This document shows, one piece after another, positions 25,839 to 38,490 of a DNA stretch of 64,000 nucleotides. The stretch is from positions 310,001-374,000 of the forward strand of contig CAJNOJ010000044.1 in NCBI GenBank assembly GCA_905250025.1, in the 5' to 3' direction. The stretch comes from Adineta ricciae (lineage: Eukaryota; Rotifera; Eurotatoria; Adinetida; Adinetidae). The notes under the pieces were generated by a model. It was not told the origin of the DNA and did not search any database. It saw nothing but the letters and a program-made list of their open reading frames with translations. Position numbers and translations under genes: made by a program. How positions within the stretch are numbered: position 1 is the first letter of the stretch; each line of letters begins with the position of its first letter.

Positions 25839-27913
25839 TACACAAACAATTAAAAAAAATAGAGTTTCATTCTTTTTTCTGGTTGTCTGTTTCTCTATGT
25901 CGTTTTTTGTATATATATACATATATATATAATCTGCTTGTAAAAGTTAGCAAGTCATTGATAAAGAAAGAAATCATCTTGTTGATGAAGATAAGAATTA
26001 AACAGCAGAGATGCGCGCTTGGATTCTTTCTCTTCCCTTCTTATTTTTCGGTTTTCCTGTTTTGTTCCTCTCTAACGCATTTCATTATATATATATAGAT
26101 ATATATATATAGCTTAGTGCCCGTGATCGACATTTGTTCTCATTGTCTATTTTTCTGCGTGTGTATGCTATACTTTGTTTTTTCTTCATCTTTCTTTGTA
26201 TCATGTGTATAAGTAAAGAACTATGCGCGACTTATTCTACAAATATAATAAGCTTTTCTCGTTTCAAAATGAGAAACTGGCATAAACTTCGAACATCCAT
26301 TCGTGCTCTATCGTGTGAAATCAAACATCTATCGAGGTCAAGCCGTTGAGAAGAAACCCGTCTTCGACTGTCATTTACTGTACTCATTAGCTTGATATGC
26401 CTTTGGCACAAGTCGTCCTCATCCTGTCAAATGATATAGCTGATGTAGAAAAGAGCAAGTATCAGATACAATTGAACGACGATAAGATATAACCTTCGAC
26501 GACTCTTCTTGGATGATCATGTTCAAGGTAGTCACTTGTAACGTCGATCAAGGTTATCTTTTGAACAACGACGTCACTTTCATTCATTTCAATCTTATGT
26601 GATTACTCAAGGAATATTATCGATTTATAATCTAGACAGTGAGACTCATTCGTTTAGCATTACCCTGTGCTACCGTAGAGAATAAGAACTGATCAATACT
26701 GTTCTTTTTCTTTTCAATAAAATGACCATACGCCACTTTTCCTCTTCTCACCTCAGCATGATGTTTCCTAAAGTGACAAGATACGTAATAAGAGTATATC
26801 CACGTGTTGTTGTCGTTGAAAAGGCGTGGCTAAGTAGGATAATATACATTCTCTCGTCACCATACAGATTTGCTTCTTATTGTCAACCTCTACTGAAAGT
26901 TGATAGTCATTGATTAAAATTATGAACAAGCGTGAAGTGAAATCACTCGTAGTTACAAAACAAGAACTGAAAAAATTCTTCCTGCTGCGAACTTACCTAA
27001 ATGATCTGTCTGCACGAGCATTAATCCATATACACATCTCTCTTCTAAACAAAAGAAGTTAGAAAGTTTAGTTACTATCTAGCTTTTCCTCATATTGTAT
27101 GTCTGATTGAATGCAGGTGTAGCATGCTACGACTACTATTTCCTGTATTCAAATGTTCATTCATTGTACAATGATGAGTCGTAGGTGGGCAGAAGGCATT
27201 GCATGTCTAGAAAAACGGCTAGACATACTACTCAAGTGTGAGAACAATGGTGATCACGCTTGTTCAGGAGAGGAGAATATGTTGTTCACAATCTAATTGT
27301 TTCTGTCCGTGTGTATAAACGACGGAAATGAAGACGACGAAGAAGAAGATAGATTTCGATTATGAATATGTTTTATTGGATTGTTTGTATTGTCAAACTG
27401 ACAATATGCGTTCAAGTAGTCGCAATTTTAAGATGTTCTTTCGTTTTGATGATAGATAGGTATTCGCTTTGTCATCGTTCTTTGTTCTTTCCTACAGATT
27501 TCAAGTGTCTTTTTGTCAACGAGAAAAATTCCGAGGAATACACTTCTTTTAATCTTATTTCACTTCGCTGGAAGTTTCATGATTCATTGCGCGACAAAGG
27601 TGTCGTTTTGATATTGTTAAACAAATACAAAAATCTGCTTTTTTCATATGATGTAACGGTCATCTATCTAATTGTTTTGAAAAAAGAATAACAAGACTTA
27701 TCAGATTTTAATTAAGACATTTCTCCTCTTTCCTTTCTCTCTCTCCTCCTCTCTTCTTCAATCCGACGATCATTCCAATTTTTTCCTTTCCTGTCAACTG
27801 ATTTTCTTCTCTTCGTTCTCTTTCCCTTTCTCTCTTACGTCTTCCTTCTCATTCTCTCACTCTCGTTCATTTTCCATTTTCATTTCAATCAACATACATC
27901 GAATTTCCAGACG
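25839..27913. other. Intergenic region, no gene recognised
   Basis: About 2.1 kb. The first part is the PHF12 3' UTR, with (TA)n tracts. The last 190 bases before 27913 are strongly pyrimidine-rich (CTCTCC, TTCCTTTC type) and end in TTTCCAG three bases before the next ATG, so this is probably the 3' end of a 5' UTR intron of the downstream gene. Open frames here look non-coding. Confidence 0.5.
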
Positions 27914-28395
27914 ATGACAACGAAAACAGCAACTACATTATCACCTATCAAGCGATGTCACGGATCACCTAATCTGAAGAAACGTCGCCTATCATCGATT
28001 GCAACACATCGGAAACAACAAATGGATTTATCTTTAACTGTTTCAACAATGTTATCTTCACCGAAAACGATCACAATCACTTGCGAAAAACACTTTGTAT
28101 CGTCGATTAAGTTACCCGATCTTGTTCACGACCTATTCATAGAAGAACAACGTCGACAAACGATTGTAAATATTGCCACATTGTTACGAAAAGTTGGTGA
28201 TCAAATGGATGAACGCTTACAAGTAATTATCCTTGAAACTTCTCTCAAAGAAAGCGAACTTATTCCTTATAAATATTTACATTTTAGATAAACAACAGTT
28301 CATCATCATCATCATCGTTAATAGATCACGTATTCGGTCAACGACCCATTACATTTACTCAATGTTTATCTTCTATCTTTCGCTTTTTCTTGTAA
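27914..28395 (+). CDS. Candidate BH3-only apoptosis regulator (BIM-like BH3 motif)
   Basis: Two exons, 27914-28222 and 28288-28395, with a 65-base GT-AG intron in phase 0, give 138 residues. Residues 87-99 read IATLLRKVGDQMD, which fits the BH3 consensus (hydrophobic-small-x-x-Leu-x-x-hydrophobic-Gly-Asp-x-hydrophobic) and aligns with the BIM core position by position, including Leu91, Gly95 and Asp96. No BH1 or BH2 is present, so it is BH3-only rather than a multi-domain BCL2 protein. The N-terminus is basic and Ser/Thr-rich. The spliced C-terminus has a Ser run and ends in a short hydrophobic stretch (SSIFRFFL) that could favour membranes, like the BIM tail. Read through the intron it would be 125 residues with the BH3 intact. 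Apoptotic role is inferred from the motif only. Confidence 0.65.
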
Positions 28396-30240
28396 TATTT
28401 ATATCAACAATTTGTTTTATTCTGCTCACCGGTTCATGGTGCTCTCGTTAGCCCTTCCATGTGTACATAGCATGTTTTGGTTTCTCTTGTTGTTCTTCTT
28501 CTATTTATTTTTCAATATAATATTTAAACGTATCTCTCATTCGTTTCAGCTCTTTTTTTTTATTCCTAGACCTACTACCACGATTTGATTAAATAAAGGA
28601 AATGTGATTTATCACCTTGAAAAATTTTAATTCGATCAACAATTTCTGCTGATTACCTTATCACCTTTCGTCTCGTTCTGACTGACACGCGAACATATTT
28701 ATTTTCTTGAAATGTGTCAAGTATGAACTGATTAGGTCATCGGAAATGGTCAAGTGGTGATCATCAACACCTTTGCATTTTATTTTTCGCATTCTGTCAA
28801 GTACTTATTTGTCTACGAGAGACAGATATTCTGTTTTTGGTCAATTTCTAATATTCGTCTGTTTACCGGCATGCTGTTTGATCAAGAATCGATAAGTGTC
28901 TTGTATTCAATGTCAGATCAATTTCATTGCAGTCGATTGTTCATACACTTCATTTGTTCTCTATGGTAGCGGTAATGGTTGCTTTCCCCTTTCTTATTTC
29001 TTGACATTTTTTGTCTTTGTTGATATTCTCGTATTGTGTTTTGATCTTTTCTTTTTCATCTTTGTCAATGAAGGGAAATTAAAAGTGGCACGTGCGTTTC
29101 GAATTTCAATCCGGGTGTAGTAATATGACCATCCCAAAGTCGAGTCCATGACTAATAATATGATTCTTCGCTTGATCTTTTGCTTTCGACAAGACTCGAA
29201 TATATATATATAATTAATCAAGTGCTGTTTCAATTTGTGGTAAAAATGCCTTGCGGCATTCAATAATCATGCAGGTGATGCATTTGTCTTCTTGTTAAAT
29301 CATTAGAAAAACAAAGTTGAACAAGAATGAATGGATTTATATCTTATCGCGTGTTCGAAGAACAATACTTGTATATGTATGTATGTATGAAGTTGATCGA
29401 CTGATTACCTCATCGATGTTATTGGATAATTAAAAATAAGCTTTCGTCGATATTATCAAGTGTGAAATATCCTGCTGTGATGAACAATCAAATAGAAGAC
29501 TGCTTCTCTCGACATGTGATTGTTAGACACCTGTATGTTTATGGTAAACGAAACTATTGACTGTGCTGTACTTTTCGTCTCTCTCAGTAAAACAAATGAA
29601 CACCGGATGTTGACGATAAAATCTAATCAAGTGGATAGAAGTGAGAAAGAGGAAGAATAAGCTCATTGACAAATGAATGTTGAATACATTTCTATTCAAG
29701 AATGTTTACTCGATTGAAACAAAGTGTGCAGACAAATTTTGACTTATGTATACACTTATCAAGCTAGATACACAATTTATGTTTGACAAAAATCAATTTC
29801 CTTATCATGAGAATTGACGAGCAGTGTCATTGTTGAGAGACATATGGATGATTTACTTAGTAAAATTTATGTTTTTCTAAGAATTTTCTTTTCCAAAAGA
29901 TTAGAATATCTCTAGCTAATAAGAATGTCAATATTGAAGGTGATGTATGTTCTTTTGGAAAAGTCTATGGATACATGGATGAGTCAATATATGACCTTGA
30001 GTAAATAAATCGATTTTCTCATAAATGGATATGTAATAGCTTCAAAAGACTGTTGAAAGTAAACATTTGTGTTAATCATGCCATTCGATTCTCTTTCGTT
30101 TGCGAACATTGAATATGAATAGCATTTATGCTCTTATAGTTGTTGTATTTATTTTTAAAAAATCAAAGACTCGTATCATGCTAACTAGATAGATCATGAA
30201 TCACACACCCAGCAAGTGACTCGGAAAGCTACATAGAAGG
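28396..30240. other. Intergenic region, no gene recognised
   Basis: About 1.8 kb of AT-rich sequence with a (TA)n tract near 29198 and only short open frames without family similarity or splice-supported extension. Confidence 0.55.
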
Positions 30241-31292
30241 TCAGTTTTGTTTTCTTATAATAGAATAAAGATGTTCTTCAATGTGTTGGATGCTGCGATT
30301 TATGAAGCGAGTATTGAATTCTTTCGTTTCATCTCGTTTACTAACAAGTTCAATAGAAGAGTTAGATCCTATAAGTCAAATAAAAAAGAATCTCCTTGAT
30401 GATGTGTGAAAAAGCTTTTCAAGCTCACCAAATAATTCATTGACATGATCATTATTCAGAACATGCGGTGGACCTGCAAATGATATCAATAATTAGAAAA
30501 CCTTTCAGAAAGAGATAATTCTAAACTTCACCACTGAATGTAGGATCTTCGTAAACGATCGCAACAAGGAAAAGTTCAGTTCGGCCTGGTGTCATCATGC
30601 GACAAAGACAATCACGATATCTATTGGCATATTGTGAGAATACAGTAGGTCTCCGTTTAATTTCTTACTGTTCCCGAGTGGTTGGCGTAACTGCGACTAA
30701 TCCACCGCGATCCCAAATATAATCGACCGGCGGTAAATCCCTATAAACATACGATTTGAATCATGACAAGATATCATTATTCGATTCTCACTTGTTAAAC
30801 GCGAAAAAATCCGCGCGATAAATCGTAACAGGACGATCGACACCCTTTACAACGAAATGATTAGTAAATATCGAAAACAGTTTTATTGCAAATTTACTTT
30901 ATAGATTTCACATTGATTGCTTGCATCATTCTCGATTTCATAAGCAATCTTATTTTCACTGAAAAATGCTTCGACAGGAGCCACGCCACCTTCGATGCCG
31001 ATAACTCGATGGCCAGCATCCAACGCTGCCATCATATCCACGCTTTTGCCACACAACGAAAAAACAATGCATTTCTGTTCAGTAGCCGTGAGTAACTTTG
31101 GAATCAGATACGTTTTGAATAAACTTCATCATCAGAAGCGAAACATAGAGCTAAAGAAGGTCAAAATATGACTCACTGACTGACATCACTTCGATGAAAT
31201 CCAATCCGATTCTCTTTCCATGCTTTAAGCCAATAATCTAGATTGCTATTCACATTTGCTAAAAAATCTCCTGGTACCGCTGGTTCACTCAT
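30241..31292 (-). CDS. TPMT: Thiopurine S-methyltransferase
   Basis: SAM-dependent cytosolic S-methyltransferase of thiopurine/thiol substrates. Seven exons on the minus strand: 31177-31292, 30898-31123, 30792-30844, 30669-30740, 30532-30620, 30429-30473 and 30241-30368, total 242 residues (human 245). Diagnostic segments are DYWLKAWKENRIGFH at the N-terminus, the SAM-binding IVFSLCGKSVDMMAALDAGHRVIGIE, YIWDRGGLVAVTP (human WDRGALVAINP) and GPPHVLNNDHVNELFG. Introns are 47-62 bp. Exon 2 uses an AAG acceptor within a run of candidate AGs, chosen because it alone keeps the frame and family alignment. Its start lies about 1.4 kb from the divergent LEA-like gene. Confidence 0.93.
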
Positions 31293-32674
31293 GCGATAAT
31301 TTAGTTATGCTAATATCTATAAAGATAAAACTGATTTCACAGAACATGGTCCTTTCATCAGCGATAATAAAGTTTCACAATTGTAGTTTGCACTTACGAC
31401 TTTGTATTTTACTTTTATGTTCCTCATTTTTTTTTGTTCTTCTTTCTTTAACCATGCATCTAAGCGAGTGGCTACACAAGAGAAAGAAAATTTTATTTTT
31501 TCATATTACACTCTCCATGTCGAGCATACATCGTCCTTTTCCTCCTTCTTCGTAATGCTATTTTGACATCAACAATCAGACTGAGTCATCAAGGGTGAAT
31601 ATATATCTACATACATAATATATACGCCAGACAAGCAATATATTCCTCATTATACCATTACGAATGTAATGGATTACTTCACTCGTTCTGTTTTGTTTAT
31701 GTAGAAACGTGTGTCCGGTATCAAAAGCGCCTGTTAAGTACTAATCGTTATTTCTTATTTTCTTCTCTTGACCTGTAATACTGTCTCTAAAACAAGAATA
31801 TAGTTAGGTAGCTTACAGTGGTTTTAACTATTAATTTATATTAATCATTCTCGATAGATTTGAAAAAGCTGCTGCATTATGTCTATATCATTATTTTCTC
31901 TTTTTTTTTCGCTCGTATCTCTAGTCTCTCGCTTTTTTTTATATTTCGTCATATCTATCTAGAGAAGGAAAGAAATGGATACAGTAGATAGAAGGCCTGT
32001 GTAATGCAAAATAAACTTTGGCCTTTTTTCTTTCTTTTATCATTCTTCCATTAACGAGACATCATGCAGGAGAACGATGACGGCTATCCTTAGTAGAGAA
32101 GTCAAGGTTAAAAACTGATCGTAATATTTACATTAACCTGCGATACAAGAGACTCCTTTATATATGTCGGATTTTGTAGGACATAGTTCACGGCAGGTAA
32201 TTATCACAAAAAAAAGACGCCGATATAGTCACTCTATCTTCTCCTCTTTTCTCATTATACATTGACGAATAAAAGCTGAGAAGGTCAACACAGTACATTG
32301 CTACTTGATGTTTGTTTTTGTTGCCGATACAAGATAATAAACTAGCTGCCAAAATCATCGGTCATGTAATTATTCATCCCTGTTCTCGACGAAATTTCTT
32401 CTTCTTTGTTTCCTTCTTGTTTATTTCGAACGCGTTCATTCATTCTTTCTCTATATAGATATATATATATATATTTCTCCAGGCTAACAAATCGACGATT
32501 CTAAACAGATAGACTAGATGAAATACTTGTGCACAGCTGTGCGTTGTGTCAGTCTGGAGAATGGAAAGAAAAAAAAATGAATGCAAATTGTTGTTAGAGA
32601 CACCATTGTATCGAGCATAGTCTCTCCTATCAATTTCCTATTTTCTAGATTTGATTTAATCAAAGACATACACA
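31293..32674. promoter_or_regulatory. Divergent upstream region of TPMT (-) and the LEA-like gene (+)
   Basis: About 1.4 kb between the two start codons, AT-rich with T and TA tracts. It contains the 5' regions of both genes. No specific element is called. Confidence 0.4.
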
Positions 32675-34769
32675 ATGACTGATAATCAACCAACAACAGA
32701 AGTCAATATCTACAAACCCGACGAAGAAGGTGAGGACATTGCAAAAAAAGTAGTTGATCAGTCGACATACATACCGTTTTTATTTAGGTAATGCTGTTGT
32801 CATCGAGGGTGAAAAGAACTGGACTAATAATGATGATCCAGCTGTCACAGAAGCTCACCATCAGAAAGAACAAATAATCATCGAGAATCCCGATGATCCG
32901 GCTTCGACTGTTACCCATCGTCTGGAAGACGTTCATATTACAGTTCAAAATGAAACCAGTACATCAGGTATAGAAGAAATAACTCATCTTTATCTTTTCA
33001 AGTTTGTTTGACCTCCTATAGAACCAACTCCTATGGATACAAAAACAGAAGAAATCAAAGGTATTCGAATACTTTAGGACCGATTTGAAATGCTGTTTTT
33101 GTATTATATTATAGCTGAAGCTCACGAAGTCGCTGATAAAGCCGAACAGAAACTAGAAGACGCAACACATGCCGCTAGTGAAAAAGCTAGCGAATTGAAA
33201 CACGATGCTGAATCTGCTATTCATAAAGTGGAAGGTTGGTTGATTAGATTATCTTTGTCCTTCACCCGATGAACTATTATTTTGATTTTGAAGAGAAGGC
33301 TGAAGAGCTGAAAGAAGATGCAACAGACAAAGCGAAAGAAACTGCCCATGATGTTGAAAGTGAGTTCATATACTTTTTTTCGCCCTCAACAAAGGATATA
33401 ATCTCTGAACTCTTCATTCCGTTTAGAGAAAGTCGAAGAATTGAAGCACGATGCTGAAGAAAAAGCATCGGAAGTATCACATGCAGTCGGAGGTAAATAA
33501 TCGTGTTATTTTTTTATGCTGCTTTGCTTTGCATCAACAAATTCATTCAGAAAAAGCTGCCGAATTGAAACAAACTGCTAAGAAAAAATCGAAAAAGGCA
33601 GCAAAAGATGTGCAAGGTAACAGCCTTGATAACCAATTCGTTTTGCTAACTTCGTCAAATCTAATGCGATTTTGTTAACAGAAAAAGTTGACGAAATCGT
33701 TGCTGAGACAAAAGAAGCTATTTTAACTGGCGAGAAGATTGCTGAAGAAAAGCTAACAGCTGCTAAAGAAATTGTGAAAGGTTGGAATTTTGTCTTGGTG
33801 CATTTGCTTCATTGGATTCTATGATGACTTTAGAAACAACACAAGAAGCAGTTGAAAGCGTCAAACATGCAGCACATGACGTCAGTGTGAAGGTCCAAGA
33901 ATTAGAAAAATCAGCGGAAGAAAGCTTGATTAAAGCTGAAAAGATTGGTAAGAACTCAGTGGAAACAAACGTCGGAATTCCACTCATTTGTCTTAATTTT
34001 CATTTAGGCGAACAAAAACTCGAAGAAACAGCAGCATGGCTTGGTGAAAAAGGATCTGAAGCTATGGCGAAAGGTAGTGAGGTACTCGATGCAACTAAGC
34101 AAGCACTTGCTACTGGCGCTGCAGTGGTCAGCGAAAAGGTCAAAGAAGGAGGTGAAGCCGTAGCCGATGCCGCTTCTAGCGCCAAAGCAACTGCCGAACA
34201 ATTAGCAACTGATGCGAAAGCGAAAGCCACTGCTGCTGCTGATGTTGTGGCCACAAAAACAGTTGAAGCTGCTGAAGCTACAAAGTCAGCTGCACAAACC
34301 GCTGCTGGAGCAGTTCAAGGTACAAATAAATTACCTTCTTTTAATCTTAATCAATGCTATCCTTCTAGAAAAAGCCAGTGCAGCCGTCGATAGTGCAAAA
34401 ACAACCCTATCATCAACAGCAGCTGCACCACGCGTCGAAGAAGTCACTGTTGATAAAACTGTAACAACAACAACAAGTGCTGTCGCAAATAACGTCTCTC
34501 AAGAGGCCTATGTTACCAAAACATCAGCTGAAACTGCTCACGGCCCACATCCAGTAACGAGTGAACAAGTCGCGCCAGCCAAAACACCAAGTGGTCCAAT
34601 AACTTCGATTCGAAACTTCTTCAAAAATCTTTTTTCACCGAAATCAGCACCAAGTGCGGCAACGACCACAACTGTCGCTCAGACAACCACAGTAACAACA
34701 ACAACAGCAGCAGCAGGAGCGACGGCAGCATCTGCTACGCCAAATAATCCTCCATCAACGTTATCATAA
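32675..34769 (+). CDS. LEA-like (group 3 / LEA_4 type) repetitive amphipathic-helix protein
   Basis: Eleven exons: 32675-32729, 32788-32967, 33022-33060, 33115-33234, 33294-33359, 33427-33492, 33551-33616, 33682-33780, 33834-33947, 34008-34319 and 34369-34769, giving 505 residues. Every one of the ten introns is phase 1. The middle is Ala/Lys/Glu/Asp-rich 11-mer-like repeats (EKASELKHDAES, EKAEELKEDATDKAKETAHDVE, EKAAELKQTAKKKSKKAAKDV), as in group 3 LEA proteins of rotifers, nematodes and plants, which stabilise membranes and proteins on drying. Three consecutive exons are exactly 22 codons, two 11-mers. There is no signal peptide (acidic N-terminus MTDNQPTTEV), so it is probably cytosolic. 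The C-terminus has IRNFFKNLF and a Thr/Ala-rich low-complexity tail. LEA function is inferred; an apolipoprotein- or perilipin-like helix protein is the main alternative. Confidence 0.82.
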
Positions 34770-37700
34770 AAAGCATTTATATCGAACTGTTTCTTTTTTT
34801 TTCGTGTTTCATTTATATGGTCTACGTACTTTAGTCGTTTTCTTTCTCGTCTTGTTAGAAAATCTATACAGTACCAAACTGAAAAAAAACACACACGTTT
34901 GACGAAAACACCGAACGGTTGCTTCCTTTTTTTCTGTTCCATTCATGTTTAGTCAGGAGTTTGACATTATATTGAAACCAAGTTATCGCTTGAATCTGTC
35001 TCTGTGTGCTTTTGTTTCGTTTTTTCTTTCTCTCACCACTATTATCATTCTGCAGCTTTGCGTTCGTTTTCTTTCTCTCTTTATTTTACCATTCATAAGA
35101 TAAAAGAAAATATTGCCATCGATATGATCTGTTGCCACTATTATGCCATGAAATCTTCACTCTACGTATAAACTTTGAATGAGCAGTCAAGAATCGGTAA
35201 ACAGCCATGTACTTCAATGCTATTAAATAAGATCCTTTGTACTCTTGTACAACGATCGAGCTTTGTTTCGCTATTCATTTGTCATAAACGTTTTCATAGT
35301 TCTACCTTGTTATTAGTCCTAAACCATTCAACAATTCGCGTCATAAATCATTGCTCCTTTCTTTGCCCTTAAAAATATTATTAATAGACAAATTAAGTCA
35401 AACATTTCCCTTGTGAAAGTCGCTGTCAGGAACGATTTCTAAAACCAATCAATGGCATTATATTCTCTTAGCATGGCGATCATGCGTCAGTGCATATCGT
35501 CACTAGTCATACTCATATTTACTTACAATTCTTTTATTTTCATCATAATTGATATGAATACATCGAAATATCTATCCCGAAAGCGTTTTTACTTTGCTAT
35601 GTTTGCATATTTTCTCATCATTATCACTTCATACCTGTTATGGCAAGAGAAACTCACTCGATACACTTATTAGTTTCTCATCAACGTTATCATGCATTAT
35701 CCATCAAAAGATTAGGTCGGATGTCTATTGTTTTTCACTCAAAGAAGATGATCGCGTTGTGGTATGTTGCTTGCTCTTCCGGGCACATATCATCGGTGAT
35801 GCGCGAATGAACGCGCTAATAGAGTCGCCTTTTAACGTGTGGAAGAAGTAAACATTCCATATGTTAATCATATCGAGCATGAACAATCGTTCAGTTTCGA
35901 TTACTATTAATTCTCCATGATCAATAGTTAATTATATTAAATAGTTGACAAGTTTGATTTTCATTCACGATGAAATTATTTTACAATCGACAACAGAGAG
36001 TTCAATCCCAAGAGTAGATTTCTCTTCACACACGCAAGTTATTGCGTGTATTGCAAACAAATTATAGGAGTAAATTAATATTGTTTCTTGCTCTTTTAAT
36101 GTTATATATCAATATGTGTGTCTGTGTATGTATCGATCACGCCTTATGCTTTCTAATTGCTCGAAACATTCCAACACACACATATAATGATCGCGAGAAA
36201 GTTAAGTTAAAATGAGAAGAAGTCACGTACAAACAATGATGGGTGATTGAAATAAATACACATACACTGATTTCAATCTAGTCTATAAAACAATTCAATG
36301 ATTGATCGTTCGTAGTTTGTTGATCAGCTGCAAAGATCTTAACGATTAAGAGCAACAAAACTACTAGACATTACTTTTCCACAAGCAATTTCCTTCGAAA
36401 CTCATCAATGGATCGTTGCAATCGCGATTTTGATCTTAATTAAACAGATTAATGCTTCATTAATTTAGTTGTTAAACATTTGTATCATTTCATTTCCGCT
36501 TGTCTTTTGACTATAACAAGATGTATGTGAAAGAAAGACCGTCACACTTTATTTGGTCACTAATTTATCCAAGGTGAAGAAAGTAATATTGTTTAATTAT
36601 TAGTTCTCCTATGCACACAACTGTTCTCTCGTTCTCTCTCTCTTTGACTTGAACTACTTCATCAGACTATCGAAAAAGAAAATGAAATTTCAATGATTTT
36701 TCGAATCATTATTTCTTATCATTGATGATAATGATGATACATAACCTCAAAATCTGTATGTTAGTCAATAATATACTTCGACCTCCTCTCTTTAGCCGCT
36801 TATAACGATTGTAATCGCAAACGCTTCTCCTCTCTCTCTCTTCTTTTCTACATATTGATATTGATTGATGATCAGACTATCATCATCATGTTTACACGAT
36901 GATGATGACGACGACGAGATATTATTTTAATCGAGTTAGTCGCCAAACGTTCTTTCGTTTCGTTTCGTTTCTTTTTGTGCATACATGTTCACAGAGGCGT
37001 AGTTTCACTTGTCATCAATAGGATACAAACGAGTTGTGCGCCCTGTCATTTAAGTCGGCATGATGTGTAAAAGAGGAACGGAAAAATAAGCGAAAGAAAG
37101 AGAGACGCTCGAAAATGATAAGCAATGAAATGGATCAATAGCAAACATGAAATTAGCTTTGATTATCCTGTCACAAGCAACAACAACATCAACATCGTTT
37201 TATGATCTTCCGAACTGATAGAATAACTTCTGCGTTTAACATATGTGATAATCAAAAGCTAACCTTTTTCTCTTTTGACTTGCTTGATTTCCAAATGATT
37301 CTCTCGCCTCATTTGCTTTCGTAATCGGTTTTCCAGAAAAGAAAGTTGTCTGTATATTCATTAAGAAACACAGCAGAAGAAGAAGAACAAGAGAGTATAT
37401 TAACAAATCGAGAAACAGAACTTATTTCTTATTTTTCTTTTGATGTATCATTACGACTTGATAATAGCAATCGATACTTTCTGCTCGTCATCTTCATCAT
37501 CATCATTCATATTAGCTATTTTCTCCTCTCTCTCTTCTCTTCGTTTTCTTATTTGTAGACATATCACAAGTATCTTTTTACATGATTGGCCCGAGAAAAT
37601 GATACGTAGGTCTTCCATTACACAGAGTAAAGGAAAAAAAAATTGGAGAAACGCCTATCGTCATCGTCCAATCGTATTAGAGAGAAAGAAGCGAGTTAGG

Positions 37701-37804
37701 AAGAAAGAAAGAAAAAAAAAAGAAAGTAATTTGTGCTATCACTTAGCTATTCAACTCGCGCTTAAGAGGCAGTCGTATACTTCATAGTTGTCAAAGGTTC
37801 AACC
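34770..37804. other. 3 kb non-coding region upstream of engrailed
   Basis: No coding sequence supported. It holds the LEA-like gene 3' UTR, several CT-rich tracts, TGAT/ATGATG repeats (36715-36910) and homopurine runs near 37620-37730. As the upstream flank of a developmental homeobox gene it may carry cis-regulatory modules; that is inference. Confidence 0.5.
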
Positions 37805-38490
37805 ATGGGCGCCAACGACCATCAACTGTACTTATCCTCGCCAGATTCGACATATTCGAGATCGTCTTCGAGATCATCGAGATCGTCATCATCGCCTACA
37901 TTATCAAACAAAAACTCGACATCAAATCTCAAATCATTTCTCATTTCGGACATATTGAAACCGACTTTTGGTAGTCATCACACTGAAAAATCCAACATTC
38001 CTCTATCATCTACATCGCCGACAACAACAAATGATTCATCATCGTCATCCTCGAATGCCAATGCTATACCAGGAATGTTGCCAGCATGGGTCTACTGCAC
38101 CAGATATTCCGATCGACCATCAGCTGGTATGTAGGCAAAGTTGAAAGTATTCTTAAACTTTTTTCTATCATCTCTGCAATCTTTTCAGGTCCTCGTGCTC
38201 GAAAACCTAAACCGTGCGAAGCAATCGATTCTAAACGTCCCCGAACTGCATTTACAAGTAGTCAGTTAGCACGTTTGAAAGATGAATTCGATCGAAGTAA
38301 ATATCTAACGGGTGAACGTCGGCAAGTCTTGGCAAATGAACTGGGCTTAAATGAATCTCAAATCAAAATCTGGTATCAAAACAAACGTGCAAAAATCAAG
38401 AAAACGTCTGGTGTACGAAATACACTAGCATTACAATTAATGGCACAAGGTTTATATAATCATGTGTCGTCGATGAACAAAGACTCTTGA
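37805..38490 (+). CDS. en: Engrailed homeobox transcription factor
   Basis: Nuclear DNA-binding repressor. Two exons, 37805-38126 and 38189-38490, with a 62-base phase-1 intron; 207 residues, short for the family. In order: a Ser-rich N-terminus; EH1 ([13 protein letters not shown], the Groucho-binding motif); EH2 ([17 protein letters not shown], Extradenticle/Pbx-binding); EH3 (PRARKPK); the homeodomain ([19 protein letters not shown] to [13 protein letters not shown]); and the EH5 tail [13 protein letters not shown]. The intron falls between EH2 and EH3, as in other engrailed genes. The start ATG has a good Kozak context (accATGg). Homeodomain position 49, almost always Phe in engrailed proteins, is Tyr here. 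Confidence 0.97.

Noticed and set aside
27362-27691. Open frame of 109 codons with a hydrophobic start upstream of the BH3-only gene
   Set aside because: Composition is that of AT-rich non-coding DNA, no family resemblance, and no splice link to the downstream gene.
37346-37787. Overlapping open frames just upstream of engrailed
   Set aside because: They are Ser/Lys-rich products of CT- and GA-rich repeats; the engrailed ATG at 37805 has its own good context and EH1 follows it.
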